A DNA stretch of 36,003 nucleotides from an uncultured Chloroflexota bacterium (GTDB lineage: Bacteria > Chloroflexota > Anaerolineae > Aggregatilineales > Phototrophicaceae), in the NCBI GenBank assembly GCA_903904765.1, contig CAIVEA010000038.1, positions 1-36,003 on the forward strand, written 5' to 3'. Each line of letters begins with the position of its first letter. The first letter of the stretch is position 1. The position numbers were made by a program, and so were the translations under genes. Below, piece by piece: positions 9,701 through 15,822 of this stretch. The notes under the pieces are model-generated. The model was not told where the DNA came from, searched no databases, and saw nothing but the letters and a program-made list of their open reading frames with translations.

Positions 9701-10922
9701 GGCGGTGGGGGCGCTGCTGCTGTTCGGCTTCCTGACGGGGCGGCAGGCGCTCCCCGGCGCTGATCCGCTGACGCAGCAAGCGGTGACAGCCATCCTGCTG
9801 CTGTACATCGGCCTGCTGCCCAACAGCCTGAGCACGGGCATGTCGGCGCTGTTCTACGCCTTCCAGAAAGCCGAATATCCGGCGGCGATTGCTACTGTCG
9901 CCACCATCTGCAAAGCGGTGTTCGGCGTGGCGGCACTGGCGGGCGGCTTGGGCGTGGTCGGGCTGGCGGGCGTGAGCATCCTGACCAACTTCGTCACGCT
10001 GGGCGTGATGTTGTACGCAGGGCGCGATCTGCTGCGCGTGGGGCGTGAGGGGCAACCCAACGCCTTCCGCCCCGAACCGAAGCTGATGCGCGTCATGGTG
10101 GGTGAAGGCTGGCCGCTGATGCTCAACCATTTTCTGGCGACCATCTTCTTTCAGATTGACATCGTGCTGATTCAGACGTTTCACGGCGATACGATGGTCG
10201 GGCAGTACGGCGTGGCCTACAAATGGGTGGCGGCGCTCAACGTGATTCCGGCCTTCTTCACGATGGCACTGCTGCCGGTCATGTCGCGCTTGGCGCACGA
10301 AGACCGCCCCGCGCTCAAACGCTATTACACGCTGGCGATCAAACTGCTGGTGGGGACGGCGCTGCCGGTGGCGGTGGTATTCACGGCGCTGGCCTACACG
10401 CTGACGGGCATCCTCGGCGGGCGCGAATTCCTGCCGGACGGCGCTATCGCCACGCAACTCATGATCTGGAGCATCCCGATTGGCTGGATCAACAGCCTGA
10501 CGCAGTATGTGCTGATCGCGCTCGATCTCCAGCGGCGCATCACCCGCGCTTTCCTGTTCGCGGTGGGATTCAACCTCATCAGCAACTTGATTCTCATCCC
10601 CATGTACGGCTACCGCGCCGCCGCCGTGACCACCATCGCCTCCGAACTGATGCTGCTCATCCCGTTCGCGCTGCTGCTGCGCGGGGCGATTGGCGCGGTG
10701 AATTGGGTCGGCCTGCTATGGAAGCTGCTGGCCTCGACAGGTGCAATGGTCGCCGTGCTGCTGGTGCTATCCCCCGTGCAACCGTTGCTGGCGCTGGTCG
10801 CTGGGGCGCTGGCCTACGTGGTGTTGCTGGCGGCGCTGCGCCCCCTCGCGGCGGAGGAATGGGAGCGCCTAGCGCCGCTGCTGCCGGGTCGCCTGCGGCG
10901 GCTGGTGGTGCGGCAAAATTAG
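6762..10922 (+). CDS. YfhO-like membrane protein fused to Wzx-type flippase
   Basis: One uninterrupted frame of 1,386 residues. Residues 1 to about 880 look like a YfhO-type multi-span protein: an N-terminal helix, a GRTLIPAEN loop, many hydrophobic helices to about residue 570, a long extracytoplasmic domain (about 575-860) and a last helix ending in LYLWR. From about residue 890 the sequence restarts as a polysaccharide flippase (VVARNSLAPIILNLFNRG, then LRILGPEGSGIY), and its ~495 residues equal a full Wzx-like protein of the MOP superfamily. The two parts are normally separate genes. Expected role: export or modification of lipid-linked glycans at the cytoplasmic membrane. I chose ATG 6762 because GAGAGGA lies 6 bases upstream; ATG 6759 is equally possible. 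Residues ~380-399 (Pro/Ser-rich) are encoded by a dispersed repeat within a loop. Confidence 0.85.
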   Translation: MRRFVPDLGALALLFVLPLVLFWAQTVGGRTLIPAENLYQYEPYATYRETAGAPSVPQNALVSDLVLQNFQWKTFIRQSLAAGEIPLWNPHQFGGIPFLAAGQQSALYPLSVLYYVLPLPAAYGWFTVVQLWLAGAFLYAFVRGLGVGRVGAALGGIVYELSGFFVISAVFPMIIGAAAWLPLILLMVEFTLRQRPALRGRPASLPWVIGGGIALGCNILAGHVEITYYVLLITAYYAGARLLVEGWRKRRERPLRALAARAGWLVLMMGIGLALGAVQFVPLFEFASLNYRDGRSSLEQVLGWAHPLRDVIQFALPNFYGNPSHHSYVDVFSGQTVAATVNALGQPIITIDWGIKNYVEGALYVGILPLALALYGLVDALTPREPSPLTPLPQGEGKNEPPYRSIFALLTAAALTFMFGLHTYALLFYGFPGINQLHSPFRWIFAVTLGVAVLAGFGADALRHPAGKLSRGFGWGLLTAGALTLGGLLLSRVFYVQVEPLVERIFQSMAKATEAFADARMFYSYQFTNVLILGVMLVGAGAVFLLARRGMRVRGLPLWGGLALALVGADLLIASWGFNPASDPALLDFTPPAIAWLQAQPGDWRYTTLDDPTQRPLMNANSGWRYGLDDIRGYESIIPKQTVDFMRTVAPQVQLDYNRVAPFYTAYPPEMNFDLAAALQSPRFNLLNVRYVMTHKSTDLSAIVPTWTLAYEDEAVRIWENPAALPRAFVTNVAAGSEPALDNSLAQNTPVAIQSDSGREKFLDVDVTPGSESWLVVSETHLNGWRAFIRPRGGDDHTEQPLDTAKVLENFIGVNLSPAVLDTAFAANRDSLPEAQQTALAQGQYTLRLVYSPVSFQLGLFASFIGVILAIFGGGLYLWRTFIGGEAHASGVQVVARNSLAPIILNLFNRGIDFGFAFVMLRILGPEGSGIYTYAAFIFGWFDIFTNFGLNVYLTREVSRTPDKAWRTFYNTSALRFLLMAVGALLLFGFLTGRQALPGADPLTQQAVTAILLLYIGLLPNSLSTGMSALFYAFQKAEYPAAIATVATICKAVFGVAALAGGLGVVGLAGVSILTNFVTLGVMLYAGRDLLRVGREGQPNAFRPEPKLMRVMVGEGWPLMLNHFLATIFFQIDIVLIQTFHGDTMVGQYGVAYKWVAALNVIPAFFTMALLPVMSRLAHEDRPALKRYYTLAIKLLVGTALPVAVVFTALAYTLTGILGGREFLPDGAIATQLMIWSIPIGWINSLTQYVLIALDLQRRITRAFLFAVGFNLISNLILIPMYGYRAAAVTTIASELMLLIPFALLLRGAIGAVNWVGLLWKLLASTGAMVAVLLVLSPVQPLLALVAGALAYVVLLAALRPLAAEEWERLAPLLPGRLRRLVVRQN
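7900..7955. repeat. Dispersed CCCTCA repeat inside the YfhO-flippase gene
   Basis: CCCTCACCCC occurs at 7900 and again at 7917, followed by CTCTCCCTCAGGGCGAGGGG (7934-7953). This matches the repeat family found between genes at 21810, 27667 and 29190. It is in frame and encodes a low-complexity Pro/Thr/Ser/Gly stretch between two membrane segments, so it is tolerated as a loop insertion. Confidence 0.65.
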
Positions 10923-10952
10923 TTCCCTGTACACCTAGATGTACAGGGAACT
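10921..10952 (-). terminator. Terminator hairpin between YfhO-flippase and DUF2130 genes
   Basis: A perfect 13-base inverted repeat (10921-10933 with 10940-10952, arm AGTTCCCTGTACA) has a 6-base loop. Read on the minus strand it is followed by AATTTTG, so it suits the end of the DUF2130 gene best. On the plus strand it directly follows the flippase stop codon but lacks a T run. Confidence 0.7.
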
Positions 10953-10960
10953 CAAGTTGG

Positions 10961-12139
10961 CTAAGCCGGCAAGTCATCCTGTGAAAAGGTTGTATCTGGA
11001 ATGAAACCAGCAACACCTTCTAATGTGAATGCTTCTAGTGACGGCATCTCATTTCCCGTAATAGCCATGAGTTCTGCATACATATCTTGGGTTTGAGATA
11101 TCACTTTCTGCAAATGTGCTTTGCGCGTTTTCCAAATGGTTTCCATAGCAGTGCGTTCTTTGTCAATTTCTTTATCAAGAAGCTGAAACGCTTCAACAAT
11201 TCTTGATACTTGCTTCTTGAATAGAGGGCTGGTCATATACTTATAAATTTCATTCACCTTATCGCCCTGATTGACCAATGAACGCTGTATCATATCAACA
11301 TGGATGAGTTGTTCGCGGAGTGCAGTTGCCAAACCTACAGAAACAGCATAAGTGCATACCCAAACATCATCAACAATTCCAATCGTGGTGATGTTTTCTG
11401 GAAGTGCAGTTGATACGATGACCATAGCAGTTGCTTTTTCGCGGGCGGCATCTTCCTTGAGTTTCTCTATCCACTGATTGTTCCAACTCTTGGTATTTTT
11501 CACTTCCCAAATGATCGTTCCACAGGGTTGACGACGATCGTTATATACTTTCTGAATGATGTCAGCGCCCTTTCTGCCTTTGCCAACTTCCTCAATTACG
11601 TCAAAAGGAAATGCTGCACGGAGATGCCTCTCAACCTCAATTTCTAGCACCTCTCCCTGTGTCTGTTGTGATCCCTGATCTAACTTACGCTGAAATTCCG
11701 CCACTTGTTTTCGGGCATCGGCAAGTTGCTGCTCACGCTGCGCTAGTTTTAGATCATAATCTTGTGCAAGCTCATCCTTTGCAGCCTGAATCGAAAGACG
11801 CATCCTTTCATCAGATTGCTGCTTGTGTTTTTTTATGACTTCTTCTTCGTGCCGTTGCAGAGTGAGTTCGATTTTTGCTTCTCTTTCTGCTAACTCTTGT
11901 GCTTTGTCGCGTAGTTGTTTTTCGTTCTTCTCGGCTTCCTGTCGTTGCTCTTTTTCTCTCTGAATTGATTGTTCTAGTTCCACTACTCTACGATCATTTT
12001 CTTTTTGAGCCTCCTGAAGTGCATGTGCAACAGCAGATTCTATTGCATGTTGTTTCTGTTCCTCAAATTCACGCGCTGCAATTTCACGGAGTTCAAATTT
12101 ATGACCACATTTTGGGCAACTTATTAGTGTTTGGCTCAT
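10961..12139 (-). CDS. DUF2130 coiled-coil PD-(D/E)XK nuclease-like protein
   Basis: Protein of 392 residues with three parts: an N-terminal half zinc ribbon (CPKCGHKF, Cys8/Cys11), a long charged coiled coil (about 25-155), and a DUF2130 domain with PD-(D/E)XK features: acidic residues at 166-170, Asp193 in GADII and Glu212-x-Lys214 in WEVKNTK. A second helical coiled region follows (about 300-370). DUF2130 is placed in the restriction-endonuclease-like superfamily; a role in DNA processing or defence is inference. I start it at ATG 12139 because GGAG lies about 8 bases upstream, inside the six extra codons of the longer frame. Codon use is clearly AT-richer than its neighbours. It lies where the 5' part of xisH should be, so it looks horizontally acquired. 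Confidence 0.8.
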   Translation of the reverse strand: MSQTLISCPKCGHKFELREIAAREFEEQKQHAIESAVAHALQEAQKENDRRVVELEQSIQREKEQRQEAEKNEKQLRDKAQELAEREAKIELTLQRHEEEVIKKHKQQSDERMRLSIQAAKDELAQDYDLKLAQREQQLADARKQVAEFQRKLDQGSQQTQGEVLEIEVERHLRAAFPFDVIEEVGKGRKGADIIQKVYNDRRQPCGTIIWEVKNTKSWNNQWIEKLKEDAAREKATAMVIVSTALPENITTIGIVDDVWVCTYAVSVGLATALREQLIHVDMIQRSLVNQGDKVNEIYKYMTSPLFKKQVSRIVEAFQLLDKEIDKERTAMETIWKTRKAHLQKVISQTQDMYAELMAITGNEMPSLEAFTLEGVAGFIPDTTFSQDDLPA

Positions 12140-12189
12140 GGTGATACTCCATTTCAATCTTGAGAATATGACAATAAATTAATGGTACT

Positions 12190-12297
12190 ATGAATAAAGC
12201 AACTGAATCATTTAGATATCAGGTTTTGCAGCGCAGTGGTGTGCGCCTCATCGTGTTTGACCCGGAACGTGAGGAGGTGGTTCAATGGATTGGCTGA
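12190..12297 (+). pseudogene. xisH: 5'-truncated xisH remnant
   Basis: The last ~27 residues (YQVLQRSGVRLIVFDPEREE then VVQWIG and stop) match the C-terminus of XisH proteins, whose end reads LxLIVFDPExExIxxWI. XisH is about 135-140 residues long, so the N-terminal ~110 residues, including its PD-(D/E)XK-like core, are missing. The frame opens with a chance ATG at 12190 in AT-rich DNA. It overlaps the xisI start by 13 bases, as expected of an intact xisHI pair. The upstream DNA is the divergent DUF2130 gene, so that insertion, or a linked deletion, probably removed the front of xisH. Confidence 0.75.
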
Positions 12298-12590
12298 CGG
12301 ATACCCTGAGATGTGTTCTGGAAGGCTATACCGGCGCGGCGCTGAATGGCTACAGCACTCTGACCGAAAGCAAAGATCAGACCGCCTTCACCGTGATTTC
12401 CATCGGACAGTTACCCGATAAACGCATCGTAGATGCCGGACTGATCGTGCGGCGGGTGGACGAACGCATCATCATCGAGCGCGATGTGAACGACAAACCG
12501 CTTGTAGAGGCGCTGTTGCAGGCCGGAGTTGCGCGTTCACAAATCGTGCTGGCCTATGCGGGCGAATCCGTTGAACACACTGCCGCCTAA
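12285..12590 (+). CDS. xisI: XisI-family protein
   Basis: Complete XisI-like protein of 101 residues. It has the typical order for the family: a short helical start (MDWLTDTLRCVLEGY), a beta-rich middle with DxxxxFxVISIGQ, then RIVDAGLIVRRVDERIIIE and ALLQAGVARSQIVLAY. XisI and XisH were named as factors controlling excision of the fdxN element in heterocyst-forming cyanobacteria, but most copies occur in genomes without that element and their role is unknown. The start ATG 12285 lies inside the 3' end of xisH (13-base overlap), typical of coupled translation. Since xisH is truncated here, xisI is an orphan and may have lost expression. Confidence 0.85.
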   Translation: MDWLTDTLRCVLEGYTGAALNGYSTLTESKDQTAFTVISIGQLPDKRIVDAGLIVRRVDERIIIERDVNDKPLVEALLQAGVARSQIVLAYAGESVEHTAA

Positions 12591-13089
12591 CCCCACCCCC
12601 TTCCATACCCGCACGGCGCAGCCTGCCGATGTTGCCTACCTGCACGCGCTATCGGCGCAGGTGCAGGACGTGCTCACCCGTTCCGGCAGCCTTCAGGAGT
12701 TCGGTCCGATTCCGCTGCCCACCGTCGAGGCGATGGTGCAGCAGGGCTACGCGCACCTCGCACTGCTGGACGGGGAACGCATCGGCGGCGTGTTCCTGCA
12801 ACCCCTACCGCCGGAACTGGCGGCAGAATGGGGCATCCCCGCCGCAGGACACTGGTTCTTGAGCAAGTTGATGATTGATCCGGCGCAGCGCGGCAGCGGC
12901 TACGGTGCGGAACTGGTGCGGGCGCTGCAAACGCAAACCGCCGCACAGCAGCACCGGATTGTGCTGGACTGCTGGGCGGGCAACGTCAAACTACGCCAGT
13001 TATACGAGGGGCTGGGCTTTGGCCTGTGGGGGGTGTTTGCCGAGGGCGACTATCAGATCGCCGTCTACCGCTGGACTAAGTTCAGTTAG
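12556..13089 (+). CDS. GNAT family N-acetyltransferase
   Basis: Acetyl-CoA-dependent acyltransferase of about 177 residues. Motif A is clear: LSKLMIDPAQRGSGYGAEL, with the pyrophosphate-binding QRGSGYG loop at residues 111-117. Motif B follows as DCWAGNVKLRQLYEGLGF. The substrate is unknown. The start is uncertain: ATG 12556 overlaps xisI, and TTG 12571 is also possible; neither has a good ribosome site, so coupling to xisI is likely. The final third (12976-13076) is the left copy of a ~100-bp direct repeat whose other copy lies beyond the R-M genes. The last residues RWTKFS come from the inserted DNA; the original end was probably CWTV, as read in the right copy. Confidence 0.85.
   Translation: MRANPLNTLPPNPTPFHTRTAQPADVAYLHALSAQVQDVLTRSGSLQEFGPIPLPTVEAMVQQGYAHLALLDGERIGGVFLQPLPPELAAEWGIPAAGHWFLSKLMIDPAQRGSGYGAELVRALQTQTAAQQHRIVLDCWAGNVKLRQLYEGLGFGLWGVFAEGDYQIAVYRWTKFS
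12976..13076 (+). repeat. Left direct repeat flanking the R-M module
   Basis: Bases 12976-13067 are identical over 92 bases to 15258-15349. After two mismatches (13068-13069) seven more bases match, to 13076. It is the 3' coding part of the GNAT gene. The two copies are in the same orientation, 2,282 bases apart, and bracket the methyltransferase and endonuclease genes exactly. Confidence 0.95.
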
Positions 13090-13099
13090 TCCAACCGTC

Positions 13100-14044
13100 C
13101 TACAGTAGCTCCAACTGCACAAAACGTTCTGGTTCGATAAGCATGCCTTCACTTTTATCGTGCAGATATTCCAGTAAGCATCGGGCAACAAACTCAGCCA
13201 GCTTGACAGGAACCGCATTACCAATCATCTGCTCCATTTCCGTTTTAGACCCTCTAAATACGAAGTTCTGCGGAAAAGTCTGGATATAACTTCTCTCAAG
13301 TGTGGTCAATGGCCTCAACGAAGATGTAATTGGAGCCGCATCTCCTGAATGCGATTTGTAGGTTTCTGGAATGGGTCTGTTAACACCGCGTACCGTCGGG
13401 CTTGGTTCATAAATGCTGAAAACAGCACGGCGTTTATAACTACGAGGATGCCGATAATAAAATTCAATCCCTAAGCTATCCCCTAAATAATCATGTACGG
13501 TCATTGGGTTTTCGCTCATGTTCTTTTGATAGTATGGCAAAAGCGCATTATCTTCCCCACCGAACTCACCCACTAAGAAAAACCGTTTTCTGCTTTGGGG
13601 AACCCCGCATAAACTCGCATTTAACAGCACTTCAGTTAATCCATATCCGGCCTTCTTAAAATGCTTTTTTGCAGTTCTCAGATTATGGCTTTTCTGGATT
13701 CGTTCGACATTTTCCATTACGAACAACTGAGGGCTAACATGCGCGATGATTTGAGCAAACGAAACAGTCAAATCGGCACGTCCCAAACTCTCATCGCGCT
13801 TGCCAGCACTCGAAAAATCTTGACAGGGTGGGCCGCCAATAATGATCTGCGGATTTAGCTCTTCAAAAATCGAGTAGTCCAATGTTTCTTTGAGGTCTAG
13901 GTTGTATATAGGATGATTGAAATTTGCGCGATAGACTTCAATAGCAGGTTGCCAATTATCAAAAGCGGCGACCACTTCAAATCCTGCATTTTGAAACCCT
14001 AAGCTAAGGCCACCACAGCCCGCAAATAGATCAACGACTCGCAT
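13100..14044 (-). CDS. DNA (cytosine-5)-methyltransferase of a type II R-M system
   Basis: Transfers a methyl group from S-adenosylmethionine to C5 of cytosine in the site cut by its partner endonuclease. All key motifs are in order over 314 residues: motif I DLFAGCGGLSLGF (5-17), motif IV GGPPCQDFS with catalytic Cys74, motif VI as ENV, motif VIII QSRKRFFLVG, a short target-recognition region (about 190-265, with EPSPTVRGVNRPIP), motif IX LTTLERSYIQTFP and motif X GNAVPVKLAEFVA. Start ATG 14044 has AGGGGAG about 5 bases upstream and lies 8 bases after the endonuclease stop, so the two form one transcript with the endonuclease first. From the partner's family I suspect a GRCGYC-like site, which is a guess. 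AT-rich codon use marks it as acquired. Confidence 0.93.
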   Translation of the reverse strand: MRVVDLFAGCGGLSLGFQNAGFEVVAAFDNWQPAIEVYRANFNHPIYNLDLKETLDYSIFEELNPQIIIGGPPCQDFSSAGKRDESLGRADLTVSFAQIIAHVSPQLFVMENVERIQKSHNLRTAKKHFKKAGYGLTEVLLNASLCGVPQSRKRFFLVGEFGGEDNALLPYYQKNMSENPMTVHDYLGDSLGIEFYYRHPRSYKRRAVFSIYEPSPTVRGVNRPIPETYKSHSGDAAPITSSLRPLTTLERSYIQTFPQNFVFRGSKTEMEQMIGNAVPVKLAEFVARCLLEYLHDKSEGMLIEPERFVQLELL

Positions 14045-14052
14045 TTTCTCCC

Positions 14053-15129
14053 CTAGTCAAACAATCCCGGTGTGTTCAAAATGGCAGCATCTAGCCTTCG
14101 TTCGGGACTTAGAAACACTTCTCCCCCACCCAGTATAATATTTTTGATCTCCCACTTTTTTATTCTCGGTGTGACCAATTCAGGCGAACTCATCAACGGT
14201 TGGGTAATCATGCCATTCACGGCAAATGCTTTATCATTGGCAGTATTAAAGGACATCCGATCAATGATTCTACCGTAATCTATTTTGCCTTCTACGGCGA
14301 AATCATAAAGCATTTTTGTCAACCATGCGATAGACCGTGCGCCACGAGATATTGTGCCGCGTGTGAGGTTGCTCTCGCGGAAAAACAGCCTCGTAAAAGC
14401 GAAATTGCTCCACACAAAAATATCAAAAGCATCTTGGTGAAGCGTCTGTCTTTTTCCTTGTGTTTTCCAAATAGGTTGCATCACTAATGGGCGTTGTAGG
14501 CTCAAATTATTCACCATTAATTCATCCAACACTGCCGCCATTTGCACAATGACAGGTGAAACCTCAGCCATATCCGACCAGTCCGTAATTTTCGGCAACT
14601 TGTGAAATAGCATCAGAAGTTGATCACGACTTGTTTTGAATACTTCCGCAATACTCAACGCAAGATAAATAATCGTATCTGGCCTAATCACCAATTCGCA
14701 TCCATAGCGTTCTTCTGGCAAATTAAATGTCGAATTGTCAGGCAATGCAGTCAGCTTTATTTCAATTGCATTTGTACATAACCCTGTCATTCGGTCAATG
14801 ACAACCAAATCAGCACGCGGGAGATTCCCGACCACGAATGGCTGATATGGCACAAAATCACTTTCAAATGCGAAATAGGTATGGGAGCTTGCCGGCGTAG
14901 TGCCAAAAATTTTATCAACCGAGATGGTTTCTCTGTAGAGTTTCCCTTCATCGTTGAGTGTGAAATAAATAGGCGGTATATTTTTGAAATCCATGTAACA
15001 AGCGAGCGCAACGGGGAAAGCATTATTGAAAATATTCTTACCCCAATGTTGAGCTTTCCTAAAATCGCGGTTGGAATTGCTTAATCCATACAGGCTAGGT
15101 TCAGGTTTCGGCGTTACGAATGGGTTCAT
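14053..15129 (-). CDS. HindVP-family type II restriction endonuclease
   Basis: Predicted to cut DNA at the site protected by the neighbouring methyltransferase. The N-terminal segment (PSLYGLSNSNRDF, then WGKNIFNNAFP), the FAFESDFVPYQPF stretch and PEERYGCELVIRPDTIIYLA resemble HindVP-type enzymes as I recall them. A PD-(D/E)XK core is visible as Asp107 in PRADLVV and Glu123-Ile-Lys125 in AIEIKLTALPD. From ATG 15129 the protein has 358 residues; the frame can extend to TTG 15150, and neither start has a strong ribosome site. HindVP and the Herpetosiphon enzyme HgiDI recognise GRCGYC, so that site is a candidate only. The frame is intact, so the enzyme is probably active. No C (controller) protein gene was seen. 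Confidence 0.8.
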   Translation of the reverse strand: MNPFVTPKPEPSLYGLSNSNRDFRKAQHWGKNIFNNAFPVALACYMDFKNIPPIYFTLNDEGKLYRETISVDKIFGTTPASSHTYFAFESDFVPYQPFVVGNLPRADLVVIDRMTGLCTNAIEIKLTALPDNSTFNLPEERYGCELVIRPDTIIYLALSIAEVFKTSRDQLLMLFHKLPKITDWSDMAEVSPVIVQMAAVLDELMVNNLSLQRPLVMQPIWKTQGKRQTLHQDAFDIFVWSNFAFTRLFFRESNLTRGTISRGARSIAWLTKMLYDFAVEGKIDYGRIIDRMSFNTANDKAFAVNGMITQPLMSSPELVTPRIKKWEIKNIILGGGEVFLSPERRLDAAILNTPGLFD

Positions 15130-15257
15130 GATGCGTTTTAACAACTTCAAACGGTAGACTCAAAATAGAGGATTCTTATGTTAGCATGGATTTCAATCTG
15201 TTAGCCAACATGCTTGTATAAAAACAATCGATTTGCGGGCGCAAACTGGGCACAAAC

Positions 15258-15365
15258 GCGGGCAACGTCAAACTACGCCAGTTATACGAGGGGCTGGGCT
15301 TTGGCCTGTGGGGGGTGTTTGCCGAGGGCGACTATCAGATCGCCGTCTATTGCTGGACGGTCTAG
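15258..15365 (+). repeat. Right direct repeat: GNAT 3'-end remnant
   Basis: Bases 15258-15349 repeat 12976-13067 without a mismatch, and 15350-15358 continue with two differences. In the GNAT frame this copy reads GNVKLRQLYEG through QIAVYCWTV and stops at TAG 15363-15365, which overlaps the stop codon of the convergent HxlR gene. This is probably the original 3' end of the GNAT gene, separated from its body by the R-M insertion. It has no start codon or upstream coding part. Confidence 0.9.
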
Positions 15366-15697
15366 CGCACTAGAACCGGCTCAACCTCGACCAGATACTG
15401 TTCGCCGAAAGTGCGTACCGCTTCGATGATGGTATACAACGCATGACCGCGCTCGGTCAGCGTGTATTCCACACGCGGCGGAATTTCGGCGAAGGCGTGG
15501 CGGGTCAGAATATCCGCCGATTCCAGCATCTTCAGGCGGTTCGAGAGCGTCTTAGGACTGACATTCCCCAACGACATCTGAAGCTGACCAAAACGCTTGG
15601 GGCCATTCATCAGATCACGGACGATGAGCAGCGTCCACATATCTCCGATGAGCGCAGCAGCGCGAGCGATTGGGCATTCCTGTAGATGATCTTCCAT
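15362..15697 (-). CDS. HxlR-family winged-helix transcriptional regulator
   Basis: DNA-binding regulator of about 111 residues. The HxlR signature is complete: CPIARAAALIGDMWTLLIVRD, then GPKRFGQLQMSLGNVSPKTL, NRLKMLESADILTRHAF, and the wing PRVEYTLTERG. The N-terminal Cys-Pro is the position that senses electrophiles or oxidants in some relatives (for example YodB/HypR types), so redox control is possible but not shown. I start it at ATG 15697, giving normal family length; the frame continues upstream to GTG 15781, but that would include the palindromic operator. The target genes are unknown; autoregulation is suggested by the palindrome at 15769. Confidence 0.88.
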   Translation of the reverse strand: MEDHLQECPIARAAALIGDMWTLLIVRDLMNGPKRFGQLQMSLGNVSPKTLSNRLKMLESADILTRHAFAEIPPRVEYTLTERGHALYTIIEAVRTFGEQYLVEVEPVLVR

Positions 15698-15768
15698 AGC
15701 ATTCAACAATCCTGTGTGCCGAATCGTATGACTTTCGAGTGTAGCATCCTCCCAAATGGCCTGTATAT

Positions 15769-15811
15769 TGACATTTGTCACTTTTTTAGACGTTTATGCC
15801 ATGACTTCCAA
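15769..15811 (-). promoter_or_regulatory. Promoter and palindromic operator of the HxlR gene
   Basis: TGACA-TT-TGTCA (15769-15780) is an inverted repeat upstream of the chosen HxlR start. On the minus strand TTGGAA (15806-15811), a 17-base gap and TAAAAA (15783-15788) form a weak sigma-70 pair, which puts the palindrome at the expected transcription start. This is the usual place for an autorepressor site. Confidence 0.4.
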
Positions 15812-15822
15812 TATGACAGTGA

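Larger units (their letters stand above)
13077..15257. mobile_element. Inserted type II R-M module with long target duplication
   Basis: About 2.2 kb that holds only the methyltransferase and endonuclease genes. It is AT-richer than both sides and is bordered by direct repeats of the GNAT 3' end. No transposase, integrase or terminal inverted repeats are present. The arrangement matches insertion with long target duplication (about 100 bp) described for R-M gene complexes in Helicobacter pylori by the Kobayashi group. The GNAT reading frame was kept intact on the left by the duplicated sequence. Confidence 0.75.

Noticed and set aside
10961..12139. RmuC as identity of the coiled-coil nuclease
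   Set aside because: RmuC has an N-terminal membrane helix and no CPxCG start. The zinc half-ribbon and WEVKNTK motif fit DUF2130 better.
15214..15429. Plus-strand open frame of 71 codons across the right direct repeat
   Set aside because: It reads the repeat out of the GNAT frame. The GNAT-frame reading of this copy ends properly at 15365, so the region is a remnant, not a new gene.
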